The notes under the pieces were generated by a model. That model saw only the letters and a program-made list of their open reading frames with translations. It was not told the origin of the DNA and ran no database searches. Of a DNA stretch of 64,000 nucleotides, positions 34,786-43,421 are shown piece by piece (the first letter of the stretch is position 1; each line of letters begins with the position of its first letter). The DNA comes from CAZPDM01 sp964585305 (lineage in GTDB: Bacteria; Planctomycetota; Uabimicrobiia; Uabimicrobiales; JABWCH01). Location of the stretch: assembly GCA_964585305.1 (NCBI GenBank), contig CAZPDM010000012.1, positions 4,450 to 68,449 of the forward strand, given 5' to 3'. The translations under genes were made by a program, and so were the position numbers.

Positions 34786-36651
34786 ATGAAGCTTTATGCC
34801 TTGGCTTTTCTATTGATAGTTCTTTCTATTTGGGGACAAGATTATGATCCAGAAAAAGAATTGGCGGCTCCTGAAGTAATTACTCCGGTACCAAGTGCTT
34901 TGGAGTTTCAGTTTGATCTTCAACGTGGTCAAGAATGGCGTGGTCTTTGGGTAGATGCTTGGAATAAAGGTTTTAATTCACCAGAACAAGTAAAAGAAGT
35001 AGTAAATATGGCTGTTCAATATGGCTATAATGCTATTGTTGTTCAAGCTCGTCGCCGTGGAGATGCGATTTATTTTCCCACCGCACCAAACACAGAGCCA
35101 CGAATTAGCTCTCTTCCTGCTAATTTCGATGTGCTTGCAGAATATATAAAACAGGCTCATGCGAATAATATTGAAGTTCATGCTTGGATTACAACTTTTC
35201 TAGTATCTACCAGCACTTTACCTACATCATCCAAACATGTTTGCAATGCTCACCCCGAATATTTGATGGAAAATGCTCAAGGAGAGAAAAATATTTCTGA
35301 AGGTTATTATCTTGATCCTGGCAATCCTAATGCACTGGCTTGGAATGAACGAGTGGTTATGGATTTGGTTACACATTACGATATTGATGGCATTCATTTT
35401 GATTATGTTCGCTATCCCCAGGCAAATTCTGGATATAATCCAACAGCAATTGCTCGCTATAATCAAGAATATGGATTAACTGGTAAGCCGGCATCTGATG
35501 ATGCCAAATTTAGTGAATGGCGTCGTCGTCAAATTACAGACTGGTTACGTATTATGTATGCTCGTATTATGATGGTAAAGCCATCTATGAAAGTAAGCGC
35601 GGCAACATTTGCAGGCCGTAGTGATGCCTTTCACAATCGTTTTCAAGATTGGGCAACATGGATGGCAGAAGGCTTAATTGATGCAAACTTTCCTATGAAC
35701 TATAGCAAAGATGCAACGATATATCAAACTCGCGTACAAGATGCTCTAAAGTATAGCTATGGGCGTCATGTTTATATGGGTGTTGGGGCATACTTAATTG
35801 GCAAAAATGATGTAGTAACTCAATTACAGTACGCACGAAATGCAAATAGTCATGGGCTTATTTTATTCAGCTATGCCAATAACTGTGTAAACCCTGGGAC
35901 AGATTGGATAGCAACATATCAACTAGTAAAACAACAAGTTTTCTCAACTTCAGCTAGCGTTCCAGAAATGCCTTGGAAGAAAGCTGCGCAAGGATATGTA
36001 TATTGTGTTATTTCATCTAGAAATGATCAGTCTCCACTCTATAATGCCACTCTAAAAATCTCATCACAAAATTATAACAAAACTGTTTTAAGTGATGTAC
36101 GCGGGCAATGTTCTTTTCTTAATGTTCCAGCAGGAGAATATAGTATTTCTTGTGAATGCGTAGGATTTAGAACATTCCAGGGCAAAATATCCGTTTTTTC
36201 TGAAAAAGTTACATCTTTCAATCTATTTCTTGAACGTAATGAAATTTCTTCCCTTATTATCGATAATCCTGAGGCACAGTTTACTGGCTCTTGGACACTT
36301 GCAAATTCAGCAACAGATAAATGTGGGAAAGATTATTGCTACATAGGAAAAACTGGCGCAGGATATTCTGCCAAATTCGTTTTACCTTCAACCTTACAAG
36401 GACAATATCGCATTTATGCATGGTATAGTGCTGGAACAAATCGCACAAGTCAAGCTAAATATTCTGTAAATCATGCAAACGGGACTTCTTCAGTTTCTAT
36501 TAACCAACAACAAAATGGCGGAAAATGGAATCTTTTAGGAACTTGGTCTTTTGTAATAGGAAAAAGTTATAGTGTGCAAATTTCCGAATGTTTAGAAACG
36601 GGAAAAGTTGTTATTGCTGATGCCATTCGGTTAGAAAAAATTACAAAGTAA
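34786..36651 (+). CDS. Secreted GHL10 glycoside-hydrolase-like protein with golvesin-like domain
   Basis: The 621-residue exported protein has a short signal peptide (KLYALAFLLIVLSIWGQ). Residues ~45-350 form a glycosyl-hydrolase-like GHL10 barrel (PF02638 type) with WRGLWVDAWNKGF, YGYNAIVVQARRRGDAIY, IEVHAWITTF, YLDPGNPNA and DGIHFDYVRYP. Residues ~400-475 resemble a carboxypeptidase-regulatory beta domain (NATLKISSQNYNKTVLSDVR). The C-terminal ~140 residues look like a golvesin/Xly-type binding domain (YCYIGKTGAGYSAKF, YRIYAWYSAGTNRTSQ). GHL10 proteins are thought to act on cell-wall or surface polysaccharides; the substrate is unknown. TGGAGG lies before the ATG. Confidence 0.88.
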   Translation: MKLYALAFLLIVLSIWGQDYDPEKELAAPEVITPVPSALEFQFDLQRGQEWRGLWVDAWNKGFNSPEQVKEVVNMAVQYGYNAIVVQARRRGDAIYFPTAPNTEPRISSLPANFDVLAEYIKQAHANNIEVHAWITTFLVSTSTLPTSSKHVCNAHPEYLMENAQGEKNISEGYYLDPGNPNALAWNERVVMDLVTHYDIDGIHFDYVRYPQANSGYNPTAIARYNQEYGLTGKPASDDAKFSEWRRRQITDWLRIMYARIMMVKPSMKVSAATFAGRSDAFHNRFQDWATWMAEGLIDANFPMNYSKDATIYQTRVQDALKYSYGRHVYMGVGAYLIGKNDVVTQLQYARNANSHGLILFSYANNCVNPGTDWIATYQLVKQQVFSTSASVPEMPWKKAAQGYVYCVISSRNDQSPLYNATLKISSQNYNKTVLSDVRGQCSFLNVPAGEYSISCECVGFRTFQGKISVFSEKVTSFNLFLERNEISSLIIDNPEAQFTGSWTLANSATDKCGKDYCYIGKTGAGYSAKFVLPSTLQGQYRIYAWYSAGTNRTSQAKYSVNHANGTSSVSINQQQNGGKWNLLGTWSFVIGKSYSVQISECLETGKVVIADAIRLEKITK

Positions 36652-36667
36652 GAAAGGATTTTTCTCT

Positions 36668-37429
36668 ATGAAAAAAAATATTCTTATTTTAATAAGCATT
36701 TTCTTTTTGCTAAGTTGGCTTGCAGCACAGGAAGAACCTGGGATTTCTATAGAAAAAAAATTAAAAGAATTGCGTGAGAATGTTGTTAAACTCAAACAAC
36801 AAAATCAAGTTGAGCCATCAAAAGAAATTGAATTAGAAATTGAACGCATCAAAAAAGAAATGCACGAATTAGAAAAAGCATTACAACAACAAAAATTTGC
36901 GGAAAACGACGAACGCAAATTTAAAAGAACTCCAAGATTTGATGACGAATCCGAAATGCCAGAAGCACCTATCCGAGATTTTCTCCAAGAAATGCAACAA
37001 AATTCTCCACAAGATTATAAAAGACTTATAGAACTTCGTCGGAAGAATCCTCAAGAATTTAAAAAAGTAATCAAACGTATTTTCCATGAACGCAAAAACA
37101 AAGAATTCGAAAAAATAAAAAAACACGATCCAGAATTAGCAACTCTTATAGAAAAAGAAATGAAGCTATCTCGCCAATTAGAAGAACTTCTTCAAAAAAT
37201 GGAAAAGCTGAACTATGAACAAAGAGCAGCTCAATCTGAAGAAATACGAAAATTACTAACAGAAATTTTTGATATTCGCGTTGCCAAACATGAATACGAA
37301 ATCTCTAAAGTACAGAAACATCTTGAGGAAATGAAACAAACACTGGAAAGACGCCTTACTAATAAACAATCCATCATTGATAAAAAAGCTAAAGATATCA
37401 TTGGCGAACAAGATGAATGGGACTGGTAA
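36668..37429 (+). CDS. Exported coiled-coil protein
   Basis: This 253-residue protein has a signal peptide (KKNILILISIFFLLSWLAAQ) and then almost entirely charged helical sequence with heptad-like spacing (ELEIERIKKEMHELEKALQQ; LSRQLEELLQKMEKLNYEQR; YEISKVQKHLEEMKQTLERR). No catalytic motif is visible. It lies 16 bases after the GHL10 gene with AAAGGA before its ATG, so the two are probably cotranscribed. It may be a periplasmic structural or scaffold protein; the role is unknown. Confidence 0.78.
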   Translation: MKKNILILISIFFLLSWLAAQEEPGISIEKKLKELRENVVKLKQQNQVEPSKEIELEIERIKKEMHELEKALQQQKFAENDERKFKRTPRFDDESEMPEAPIRDFLQEMQQNSPQDYKRLIELRRKNPQEFKKVIKRIFHERKNKEFEKIKKHDPELATLIEKEMKLSRQLEELLQKMEKLNYEQRAAQSEEIRKLLTEIFDIRVAKHEYEISKVQKHLEEMKQTLERRLTNKQSIIDKKAKDIIGEQDEWDW

Positions 37430-37449
37430 TATTTAAAAGAAAGTTTTTT

Positions 37450-37836
37450 ATGAAAATCATTTTAGTTTTTCTTTTCATTTTTTTCATTTTTTATTCTACT
37501 GGATGTACCTCTTCTTATTGCCATATTAACAAAGCCATTGATACATTAGATACTGTTTTTGTAGAGCAGTGGAATAATGGAATAAAGAATACACAATCAA
37601 ATTTCCAAGAGATCAGTGATTATTTAGCTAAAGATATTACAACTTGTGGAAATCGTTTGAATACTCAGTTATGTACTATCTATGAACCTGTTAATTTTTC
37701 AAATACTGGCAAACGATTGAACTATATATCCAATTATTTTGTCGATCATTGGCAATCAAGTATGAAAAATACTCCGAATAATATAAAAACTTTAGCACAA
37801 TGTTTGTGTTTGTGTTCAGATGATGACGAAGAATAG
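37450..37836 (+). CDS. Small lipoprotein with an internal duplication
   Basis: From the chosen start the protein is ~128 residues: a signal peptide with a lipobox (FFIFYSTGC) and a short Cys-containing domain. FVEQWNNGIKNTQSNFQEI and FVDHWQSSMKNTPNNIKTL are clearly two copies of the same ~40-residue unit. The C-terminus is CLCLCSDDDEE. An in-frame ATG at 37417 would overlap the previous gene and add a non-signal leader, so 37450 is preferred. The family is not recognised. Confidence 0.7.
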   Translation: MKIILVFLFIFFIFYSTGCTSSYCHINKAIDTLDTVFVEQWNNGIKNTQSNFQEISDYLAKDITTCGNRLNTQLCTIYEPVNFSNTGKRLNYISNYFVDHWQSSMKNTPNNIKTLAQCLCLCSDDDEE

Positions 37837-37862
37837 AAAAAAATATTTTTTATTTTTTTGCA

Positions 37863-37904
37863 AAAAAAAAGACACGAGCATACATTATATGTCGTGTCTT
37901 TTTT
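37863..37904. terminator. Bidirectional rho-independent terminator
   Basis: AAAAAGACACGA and TCGTGTCTTTTT form a 12-bp stem around a 14-base loop between the convergent lipoprotein and FHA genes. Confidence 0.8.
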
Positions 37905-37907
37905 AGT

Positions 37908-38177
37908 CTAACAAATAAATGTCAATTCTTGTTTGCCTAAGTTAATTTTATCACCATTTTTGAGAATGACTTCTGTAATAGGGTGTCCATTGTGGTGTGT
38001 TCCATTTTGACTATGAAGATCAATCAAAATAAAGTCTTGCTCATCTTGGATAATTTCACAATGTACACGAGAGAGCTTACTATCTTCTGGGAAACTAACA
38101 TTACATTTTGAAGCGCGACCAAGGTTGATATATTCCACAAAGGAATATTCTTGTTTTTCATTGAGCAATTTAGGCAT
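37908..38177 (-). CDS. Single-domain FHA protein
   Basis: This 89-residue protein is one complete FHA domain with the conserved blocks NLGRASKCNVSFP (about 18-30), LSRVHCEII (about 35-43), HSQNGTHHNGHPI and LKNGDKINLGKQEL. FHA domains bind phosphothreonine peptides; the Arg of GRAS, the Ser of SRVH and the Asn of NGT are all present, so binding is likely intact. A GGAGAG six bases before the ATG supports the start. The gene for a small helical protein lies just upstream on the same strand, so the two may act together (inference). Confidence 0.9.
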   Translation of the reverse strand: MPKLLNEKQEYSFVEYINLGRASKCNVSFPEDSKLSRVHCEIIQDEQDFILIDLHSQNGTHHNGHPITEVILKNGDKINLGKQELTFIC

Positions 38178-38211
38178 AAATGGCTCTCCACTATTATTTA
38201 GGCAAAACGTA

Positions 38212-38472
38212 TTATTTGCGACTTAGGCTGAAAGAAATAGAAGGTGGCAAACTAAGTTCTACAGTAATTTCACCAATGCAATATTTTGAGCCTTTTTCTT
38301 CCAAAATTTTATTGATCTTTTCTTGTTTATCAAGAGCAGCTATAATAGCATCAGCAATAGTCTCTGCACTAGTAGCCTTTTCAGCGACTTCTTTAGCTTT
38401 TTCAGCACCTTCTTGTGCAGCTTGTTTGCCTTTTTCAGCCATTTCTTTTGCTTTATCAAACATTCCCATCAT
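38212..38472 (-). CDS. Small Ala/Lys/Glu-rich helical protein
   Basis: The 86-residue protein begins with a repetitive amphipathic helix (KAKEMAEKGKQAAQEGAEKA) with an 11-residue-like period, similar in style to LEA-type or coiled-coil proteins. A short C-terminal domain, IADAIIAALDKQEKINKILE followed by a predicted beta segment EITVELSLPP, comes after it. No enzymatic motif is seen. AGGAG lies before the tandem ATGs; the first is used. A promoter lies upstream and the FHA gene follows after 34 bases, so a two-gene operon is likely. Confidence 0.75.
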   Translation of the reverse strand: MMGMFDKAKEMAEKGKQAAQEGAEKAKEVAEKATSAETIADAIIAALDKQEKINKILEEKGSKYCIGEITVELSLPPSISFSLSRK

Positions 38473-38534
38473 TTTTCTCCTGAGAAAAATTTTTGATAGA
38501 AAAAAATTTAGAAGAAATACTTTAAGACTTTCTT

Positions 38535-38563
38535 ATCTTAACAACTATTACTAATTTTGTCAA
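38535..38563 (-). promoter_or_regulatory. sigma70-type promoter (leftward)
   Basis: On the minus strand a perfect TTGACA (38558-38563) is followed after 17 bases by TAAGAT (38535-38540). It drives the small helical protein and FHA genes. Confidence 0.65.
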
Positions 38564-38618
38564 GTTATTTTTTTTATTTACCCATTTTTACACTCAACAT
38601 CATTTAGGATACTAAATT

Positions 38619-39512
38619 ATGAATTTTTCTCCTGTGCATTTTCCTGTTATGTGGACGGAAGTAATGGAATGGTTAAACATTCAACCTTGTGGTATATATG
38701 TTGATATGACCGTTGGAGCTGCTGGACACTCTTCAGGAATTTTGAAAAAATTAACTCCAGAGGGCTTTCTTATTGGTATTGATCAAGATGAAGAAATTTT
38801 GAAAATTGCTGATCAACAGTTGCAGTTATATGGAAAAAACTATTCTTTACAACATAGCCACTTTTCGGCTATTGCAGAAGTTTTACAAAAATTAAAAATT
38901 AGCCAAGTCAATGGTGTATTATGGGATTTAGGAATTTCTTCTTATCAATTGCAGCAAAGCCGGCGTGGTTTTAGCTTTCAACAAGAAGGGCCATTAGATA
39001 TGAGAATGAATCCCAAAAATGCTGCTCGAACTGCTGCAGATATAATAAATTCTTGTACACAACAAGAATTAGCAGATATATTTTTCCAATATGGAGAGGA
39101 AGTTCATTCTCGTAAAATTGCGCAGGCCATTTGCGAATACCGCAAGAATAAACCTATAAAAAGTACATTGGAATTAGCCAACCTTATCAATAATCTAGCA
39201 GGAAATCCTCCCCATTATCCTGGGCGTATTCATCCTGCAACAAAGGTTTTTCAAGCCTTGCGTATTGCAGTAAATAGTGAACTTGATGAGCTTAAAATAA
39301 GTCTTGAAACTATTATTCCTTTTCTTGCGCCAGATGCACGAATTGTAGTAATTAGTTTTCACTCTTTAGAAGATAGAATTGTTAAACAATTTTTTAAACA
39401 ACGGGAAGACTTAGAAATCTTAACAAACAAACCTATTCTTCCTTCTCATCAGGAAGAAAGGCAAAATCCACGCAGTCGCAGTGCTAAACTACGTTGTAGT
39501 AAAAAAATTTAG
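38619..39512 (+). CDS. rsmH: 16S rRNA m4C1402 methyltransferase RsmH
   Basis: RsmH (MraW) methylates N4 of C1402 in 16S rRNA using SAM. The 297-residue protein has the family start FSPVHFPVMWTEVMEWL and the SAM site YVDMTVGAAGHSSGIL, IGIDQDEEIL. The motifs GVLWDLGISSYQLQQSRRGF and GPLDMRMNP, and the C-terminal VVISFHSLEDRIVKQFF with PRSRSAKLR, are also present. In most bacteria rsmH lies in the dcw division cluster between mraZ and ftsL; here the next gene is a methyltransferase/PrmC fusion and no ftsL, ftsI or mur gene follows. TTAGGAT lies before the ATG. Confidence 0.96.
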   Translation: MNFSPVHFPVMWTEVMEWLNIQPCGIYVDMTVGAAGHSSGILKKLTPEGFLIGIDQDEEILKIADQQLQLYGKNYSLQHSHFSAIAEVLQKLKISQVNGVLWDLGISSYQLQQSRRGFSFQQEGPLDMRMNPKNAARTAADIINSCTQQELADIFFQYGEEVHSRKIAQAICEYRKNKPIKSTLELANLINNLAGNPPHYPGRIHPATKVFQALRIAVNSELDELKISLETIIPFLAPDARIVVISFHSLEDRIVKQFFKQREDLEILTNKPILPSHQEERQNPRSRSAKLRCSKKI

Positions 39513-39540
39513 TGAAAACAAATGCTGGAGTCAAAATACT

Positions 39541-41058
39541 ATGGATTCATCTACGTATAATTATTACTTAGAACATTCAGAAGAGTATGCAAATCAAACT
39601 CGCCAGCTTGATGTAACTCCTTTTATAAGACAATTTACATATCTACTCCCGCCAAAAGCAAAAATTGTTGATTTAGGATGTGCAGCAGGAAGAGATTTAA
39701 AAATATTTAAGCAATTAGGTTTTGATGTACAAGGTGTTGAAGTTTGTCCATCTTTGGCCCAAGTCGCTCAAGAGTATAGTAAATGCCCTGTTATAATTAG
39801 TGATATTTCCAAAATGGATATGATTTCCGATTGTGCTTATGATGGAATTTGGGTTTGCGCAACTCTTGTTCATACTTCTCCTCAAGAATTACATATAACT
39901 TTAAATGAGATCATTCGAATTGCAAAACCAGGCGCGACTCTTTTTATTTCTGTTAAAGAAGGCGAAGGCTCTTTTAAAGACGACAATGATCGGCTTTTCT
40001 TTCTTTATAATCAAAATTATATGAAAAAAATTCTTGATTCGTATTCTTTAGAATGTTTAGTAATGAATAGTAGTCTTGGGAATAATGCAAAATGGCTAAA
40101 TATATGGGGAAAACTGCCACGTAACGGTAGTTCTGATGAGGTTCAAACAACAAATTCTGTTGCATATTCATGGGGAAAATTATTACTTGAACAAGCAAAT
40201 TTTGAAAAAGACAATTTAAGAAATTCTCATAACATAGCAAATGAAGCACGTTGGATTTTAGAATACGAAAATCAGCAAACAGCTTTGACAAAAGATACTC
40301 ATGCCGAACTAACTAACATTTTTTTAGATCAGGAAAAAATTCTTGATATAACAACTGAAAAACGCTATTTTAGTGCTATTCGCAAGCGTTGTCAGCACTG
40401 TCCATTAGACTATCTTTTAGGAATACGCAATTTTTGTAATTTAGATTTTTATGTAACAACAGATGTTCTTATTCCTAGACCTGAAACAGAAATTATAGTA
40501 GAATATATAAAAGAGCAATATGCTAAAGAAAATAATTCCTCAATACTTGGACTAGATCTTGCTACAGGAAGTGGATGTATTGCAATATCATTGTTGAAAT
40601 ATCTGCCCAATATTCAAATGATCGCCAGCGACATTTCTATGCCAGCTCTAGAAATTTGCAAAATCAATGCAAAAAGGCATCAAGTAGAAGAACGCCTTAA
40701 AATTTTACATAGCGATCTTTGGCAAGTAATTCCTAATACAAATAAATTTGATTTTATTGTATCTAATCCTCCCTATATTTCTGAAAACGACTATCCTTTT
40801 CTCATGCCAGAAGTACAAAACTTTGAACCTAAAATTGCTTTATTAGGTGGCAAAGATGGTCTTGACTTTTATAGAAATATTCTTGCAAAAGCTTCTGAAT
40901 ATATTAAACCTAATGGATTACTTGTATTAGAAATTGGCCACGATCAAGCGGATAAAATCTTGACTTTTTTACCAAAAGAATTAGCCTTAAAAAAAATTTT
41001 ATTGGATCATCAAGAAATTCGTAGAGTTCTTGTTTTTTATAAACCGCTTTTTTCATAA
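39541..41058 (+). CDS. prmC: Class I methyltransferase-PrmC fusion protein
   Basis: The ~505-residue protein is a fusion. Residues 1-200 are a class I SAM methyltransferase of Methyltransf_11 type (IVDLGCAAGRDLKIFKQL, then GVEVCPSLAQVA and IAKPGATLFISV). Residues ~215-505 are a full PrmC/HemK domain that methylates the glutamine of the GGQ motif in peptide release factors. Its features are the N-terminal helical part (EARWILEYENQQTALTKD), PLDYLLGIRNFCNLDF, LIPRPETEIIVEYI, LDLATGSGCIAIS and the catalytic FIVSNPPYIS. The start at 39541 has TGGAG ten bases upstream, 28 bases after rsmH; an ATG at 39481 would overlap rsmH. The target of the first domain is unknown. Confidence 0.88.
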   Translation: MDSSTYNYYLEHSEEYANQTRQLDVTPFIRQFTYLLPPKAKIVDLGCAAGRDLKIFKQLGFDVQGVEVCPSLAQVAQEYSKCPVIISDISKMDMISDCAYDGIWVCATLVHTSPQELHITLNEIIRIAKPGATLFISVKEGEGSFKDDNDRLFFLYNQNYMKKILDSYSLECLVMNSSLGNNAKWLNIWGKLPRNGSSDEVQTTNSVAYSWGKLLLEQANFEKDNLRNSHNIANEARWILEYENQQTALTKDTHAELTNIFLDQEKILDITTEKRYFSAIRKRCQHCPLDYLLGIRNFCNLDFYVTTDVLIPRPETEIIVEYIKEQYAKENNSSILGLDLATGSGCIAISLLKYLPNIQMIASDISMPALEICKINAKRHQVEERLKILHSDLWQVIPNTNKFDFIVSNPPYISENDYPFLMPEVQNFEPKIALLGGKDGLDFYRNILAKASEYIKPNGLLVLEIGHDQADKILTFLPKELALKKILLDHQEIRRVLVFYKPLFS

Positions 41059-41066
41059 AAATTTTC

Positions 41067-41095
41067 TTGACAATTTCTTTAAATCAGCATAAATT
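41067..41095 (+). promoter_or_regulatory. sigma70-type promoter
   Basis: A perfect TTGACA (41067-41072) and TAAATT (41090-41095) are 17 bases apart, about 55 bases before the TPR/kinase-like/Sel1 gene. Confidence 0.6.
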
Positions 41096-41148
41096 ATATA
41101 CAAAATTTATCCACCCACGTTCTAATATTATTCAACTGGAGCCTATAC

Positions 41149-43392
41149 ATGCGTTATGATAATTATAAAATCGATGTTTTAGAACAACTTAAAAGTACTG
41201 GTGGTTTAACCCGACATGTCCAATCTTCTATAGATTTGCTATGTGATATTCTAAATCGTTTAAGTATGCCTTCTTTACTCAGAACAATTGATGTTTTTTC
41301 TATTCGCACTATACAAGAACGTGCCCTTGTTAAAAAATTTGTCGGACAATTTGATATGTTTCCATCAGAAGCAAAAGGAAGTTCATTATTGCTGATGGAA
41401 AAAGGAAAATTACTATTTACACTAGGAGACTTTACTGGAGCAGCTCACGATTTTTCAAATGCAGCCGTTGGAAATTATGATAAAGTTCAACGTGGTATTT
41501 GTCGTTTTAACCAATTTCAAGCATTGGTACAATTGGGGAAATATACAGAAGCCTTGCAATCTTATCAAGAAGCTATTACATCTTGTCCAGACCAATGCGA
41601 ATTATTTGATAGCAACAAATATAAACCTGAAAAAGTATTAGGCTCAAGAATATGGGGTGTTATTTTTCTTTGTAAAACACAAGAAAAATCTTATATGATA
41701 CAATCATTAGTAAGCCAATCTGAATCGAATTTAGCTGGTCTTGCAGAAGTAAAAAAATTGTTGGATGGTATAGAAAATCCATACTTATTAAAGATTCTTG
41801 AAATAGGAAAAGTTGCAAAAAATAATAACCCATATATAGTACATGATTATATTCCTAACGTTTTAAATATTCGAGAATATATTGTAACAAATGGCGAAAT
41901 TGTAGAAGGAAAAGCTACTCCTTTTTTAAAGAAAGTTGCAGAAGGAATGGCTGCTCCCCAAAGTAAAGAAATGATGCATGGAGATTTAAAACCTGGAAAT
42001 GTTTTTGTTCAAGATCAAGAAGGAGTTTTAATTCCAATTATTATGAATTGGGGATTAAGTTTAGAACGCGAACGACTTAAAGAATATCATTTGGCAATGA
42101 ATAAAGTAGAACTTGCACCAAATAACAATCTCGCAGAAGATATTTTAGAATCAGTAGAATTTCGCGCGCCAGAACAACGCGATGAGGCAATTGAAGGAAG
42201 TGTAATCGCGCCTGGTCATTTTTCAGATACTTATTCTTTTGGAAAATTGTCAAGCTATACGCTATTTAAAACAACTCGCCCATATCCGCAACAATGGGAA
42301 AAATTGATGCAGGGAGAGGAATTGCGAGAAGTTGTAGAAACTTGTTGTTTAGAAAATCCTAAAAAACGCTATCAAAATTTTAAAACATTAGCTTCGCACT
42401 TTTCTGTTTATCGACTTGGATATAAGCATTACATTAAAAATGAATTTACTGATGCAATCCGGTATTTTAAACGTGCTATAAAAAATGAAAACGATTCCTT
42501 AGCCAAATTTGCTCTTTATTTAATTTATAAAAGTGGCCGAGTTGGGCAAGTTTTATATGCTAAAGCAGAGATGTGGAAGAAAAAAGCCTTTGAACATTCT
42601 CAAATTCGTGAACAAATTGAAGATTTAGGAACGAATGGAGATATTATTGCACAAACCATGATGGGATATATTTTTTATTTTGGAATTCAGCAACCTTTAG
42701 ATCCTCATGAATCTTTAACTTGGTTCCAACGATCCGCAGATAAATGTCCTATTGCTCAGACATTTATTGGGCATATTTATAGAAAAGGCTTTGAAGGGAT
42801 TGCAAATATGTATGAGGCTTTCACTTGTTATAAAAAAGCCGCAAATAAAGATTATGCCCCTGCTCAATTCATGCTTGGAATTATGTGTTTTTATGGTTTA
42901 GGGACAGAACAAGATTTTAGTACCGCAATTAAATGGTATGAAAAAGCCGCTGAAAAAGATTATCCTGCTGCGCAAACTCAACTAGGCTATCTTTACCGAC
43001 ATGGCTTAGACACTGTCGAAGATTATGATTTGGCTCAAGCATGGATAGAAAAAGGCCTTCCACAGGATTTTAATAAAGCTTTATATTGGTTTAATAAAGC
43101 TACCCAATTAGGTGATCCTACTGCACAAACAAATTTAGCATGTATGTATTTATTTGGTATTGGAGTTACTCCAGATGTCGAAAAAGCAATTGAATTATTG
43201 CAGCAAGCAGCCGCAAAAGATTATCCATTAGCTCAATATGCACTAGTTTATTTAAATCGCTATGGATTGGGAGTTAAACAAAACCATGGAGAATCTTTTA
43301 AATGGCTCAAACGCGCGACAATGAATGCAGACTCAGAAACTCGTAAATTTTTTGAAAGTATACTGAAACAACGCGCTGCGAAATTACAATAG
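41149..43392 (+). CDS. TPR / protein-kinase-like / Sel1-repeat protein
   Basis: The 747-residue protein has three parts. The N-terminus holds TPR-like repeats (LFTLGDFTGAAHDFSNAAV, QALVQLGKYTEALQSYQEAI). Residues ~175-425 resemble a protein kinase: the catalytic loop MMHGDLKPGNVFV keeps the Asp, and the APE-type motif FRAPEQRDEA and SDTYSFGKLSSY are recognisable. The DFG position reads MNWGLS and no glycine loop or VAIK-type lysine is apparent, so it is probably a pseudokinase. Residues ~425-740 are Sel1-like repeats (AQFMLGIMCFYGLGTEQDFS, AQTQLGYLYRHGLDTVEDYD), which bind protein partners. No transmembrane helix is seen. TGGAG precedes the ATG. A scaffold role in signalling is inferred. Confidence 0.85.
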   Translation: MRYDNYKIDVLEQLKSTGGLTRHVQSSIDLLCDILNRLSMPSLLRTIDVFSIRTIQERALVKKFVGQFDMFPSEAKGSSLLLMEKGKLLFTLGDFTGAAHDFSNAAVGNYDKVQRGICRFNQFQALVQLGKYTEALQSYQEAITSCPDQCELFDSNKYKPEKVLGSRIWGVIFLCKTQEKSYMIQSLVSQSESNLAGLAEVKKLLDGIENPYLLKILEIGKVAKNNNPYIVHDYIPNVLNIREYIVTNGEIVEGKATPFLKKVAEGMAAPQSKEMMHGDLKPGNVFVQDQEGVLIPIIMNWGLSLERERLKEYHLAMNKVELAPNNNLAEDILESVEFRAPEQRDEAIEGSVIAPGHFSDTYSFGKLSSYTLFKTTRPYPQQWEKLMQGEELREVVETCCLENPKKRYQNFKTLASHFSVYRLGYKHYIKNEFTDAIRYFKRAIKNENDSLAKFALYLIYKSGRVGQVLYAKAEMWKKKAFEHSQIREQIEDLGTNGDIIAQTMMGYIFYFGIQQPLDPHESLTWFQRSADKCPIAQTFIGHIYRKGFEGIANMYEAFTCYKKAANKDYAPAQFMLGIMCFYGLGTEQDFSTAIKWYEKAAEKDYPAAQTQLGYLYRHGLDTVEDYDLAQAWIEKGLPQDFNKALYWFNKATQLGDPTAQTNLACMYLFGIGVTPDVEKAIELLQQAAAKDYPLAQYALVYLNRYGLGVKQNHGESFKWLKRATMNADSETRKFFESILKQRAAKLQ

Positions 43393-43421
43393 ATATTTAC
43401 TTCCTAAAGGAGTCTTTCGAG

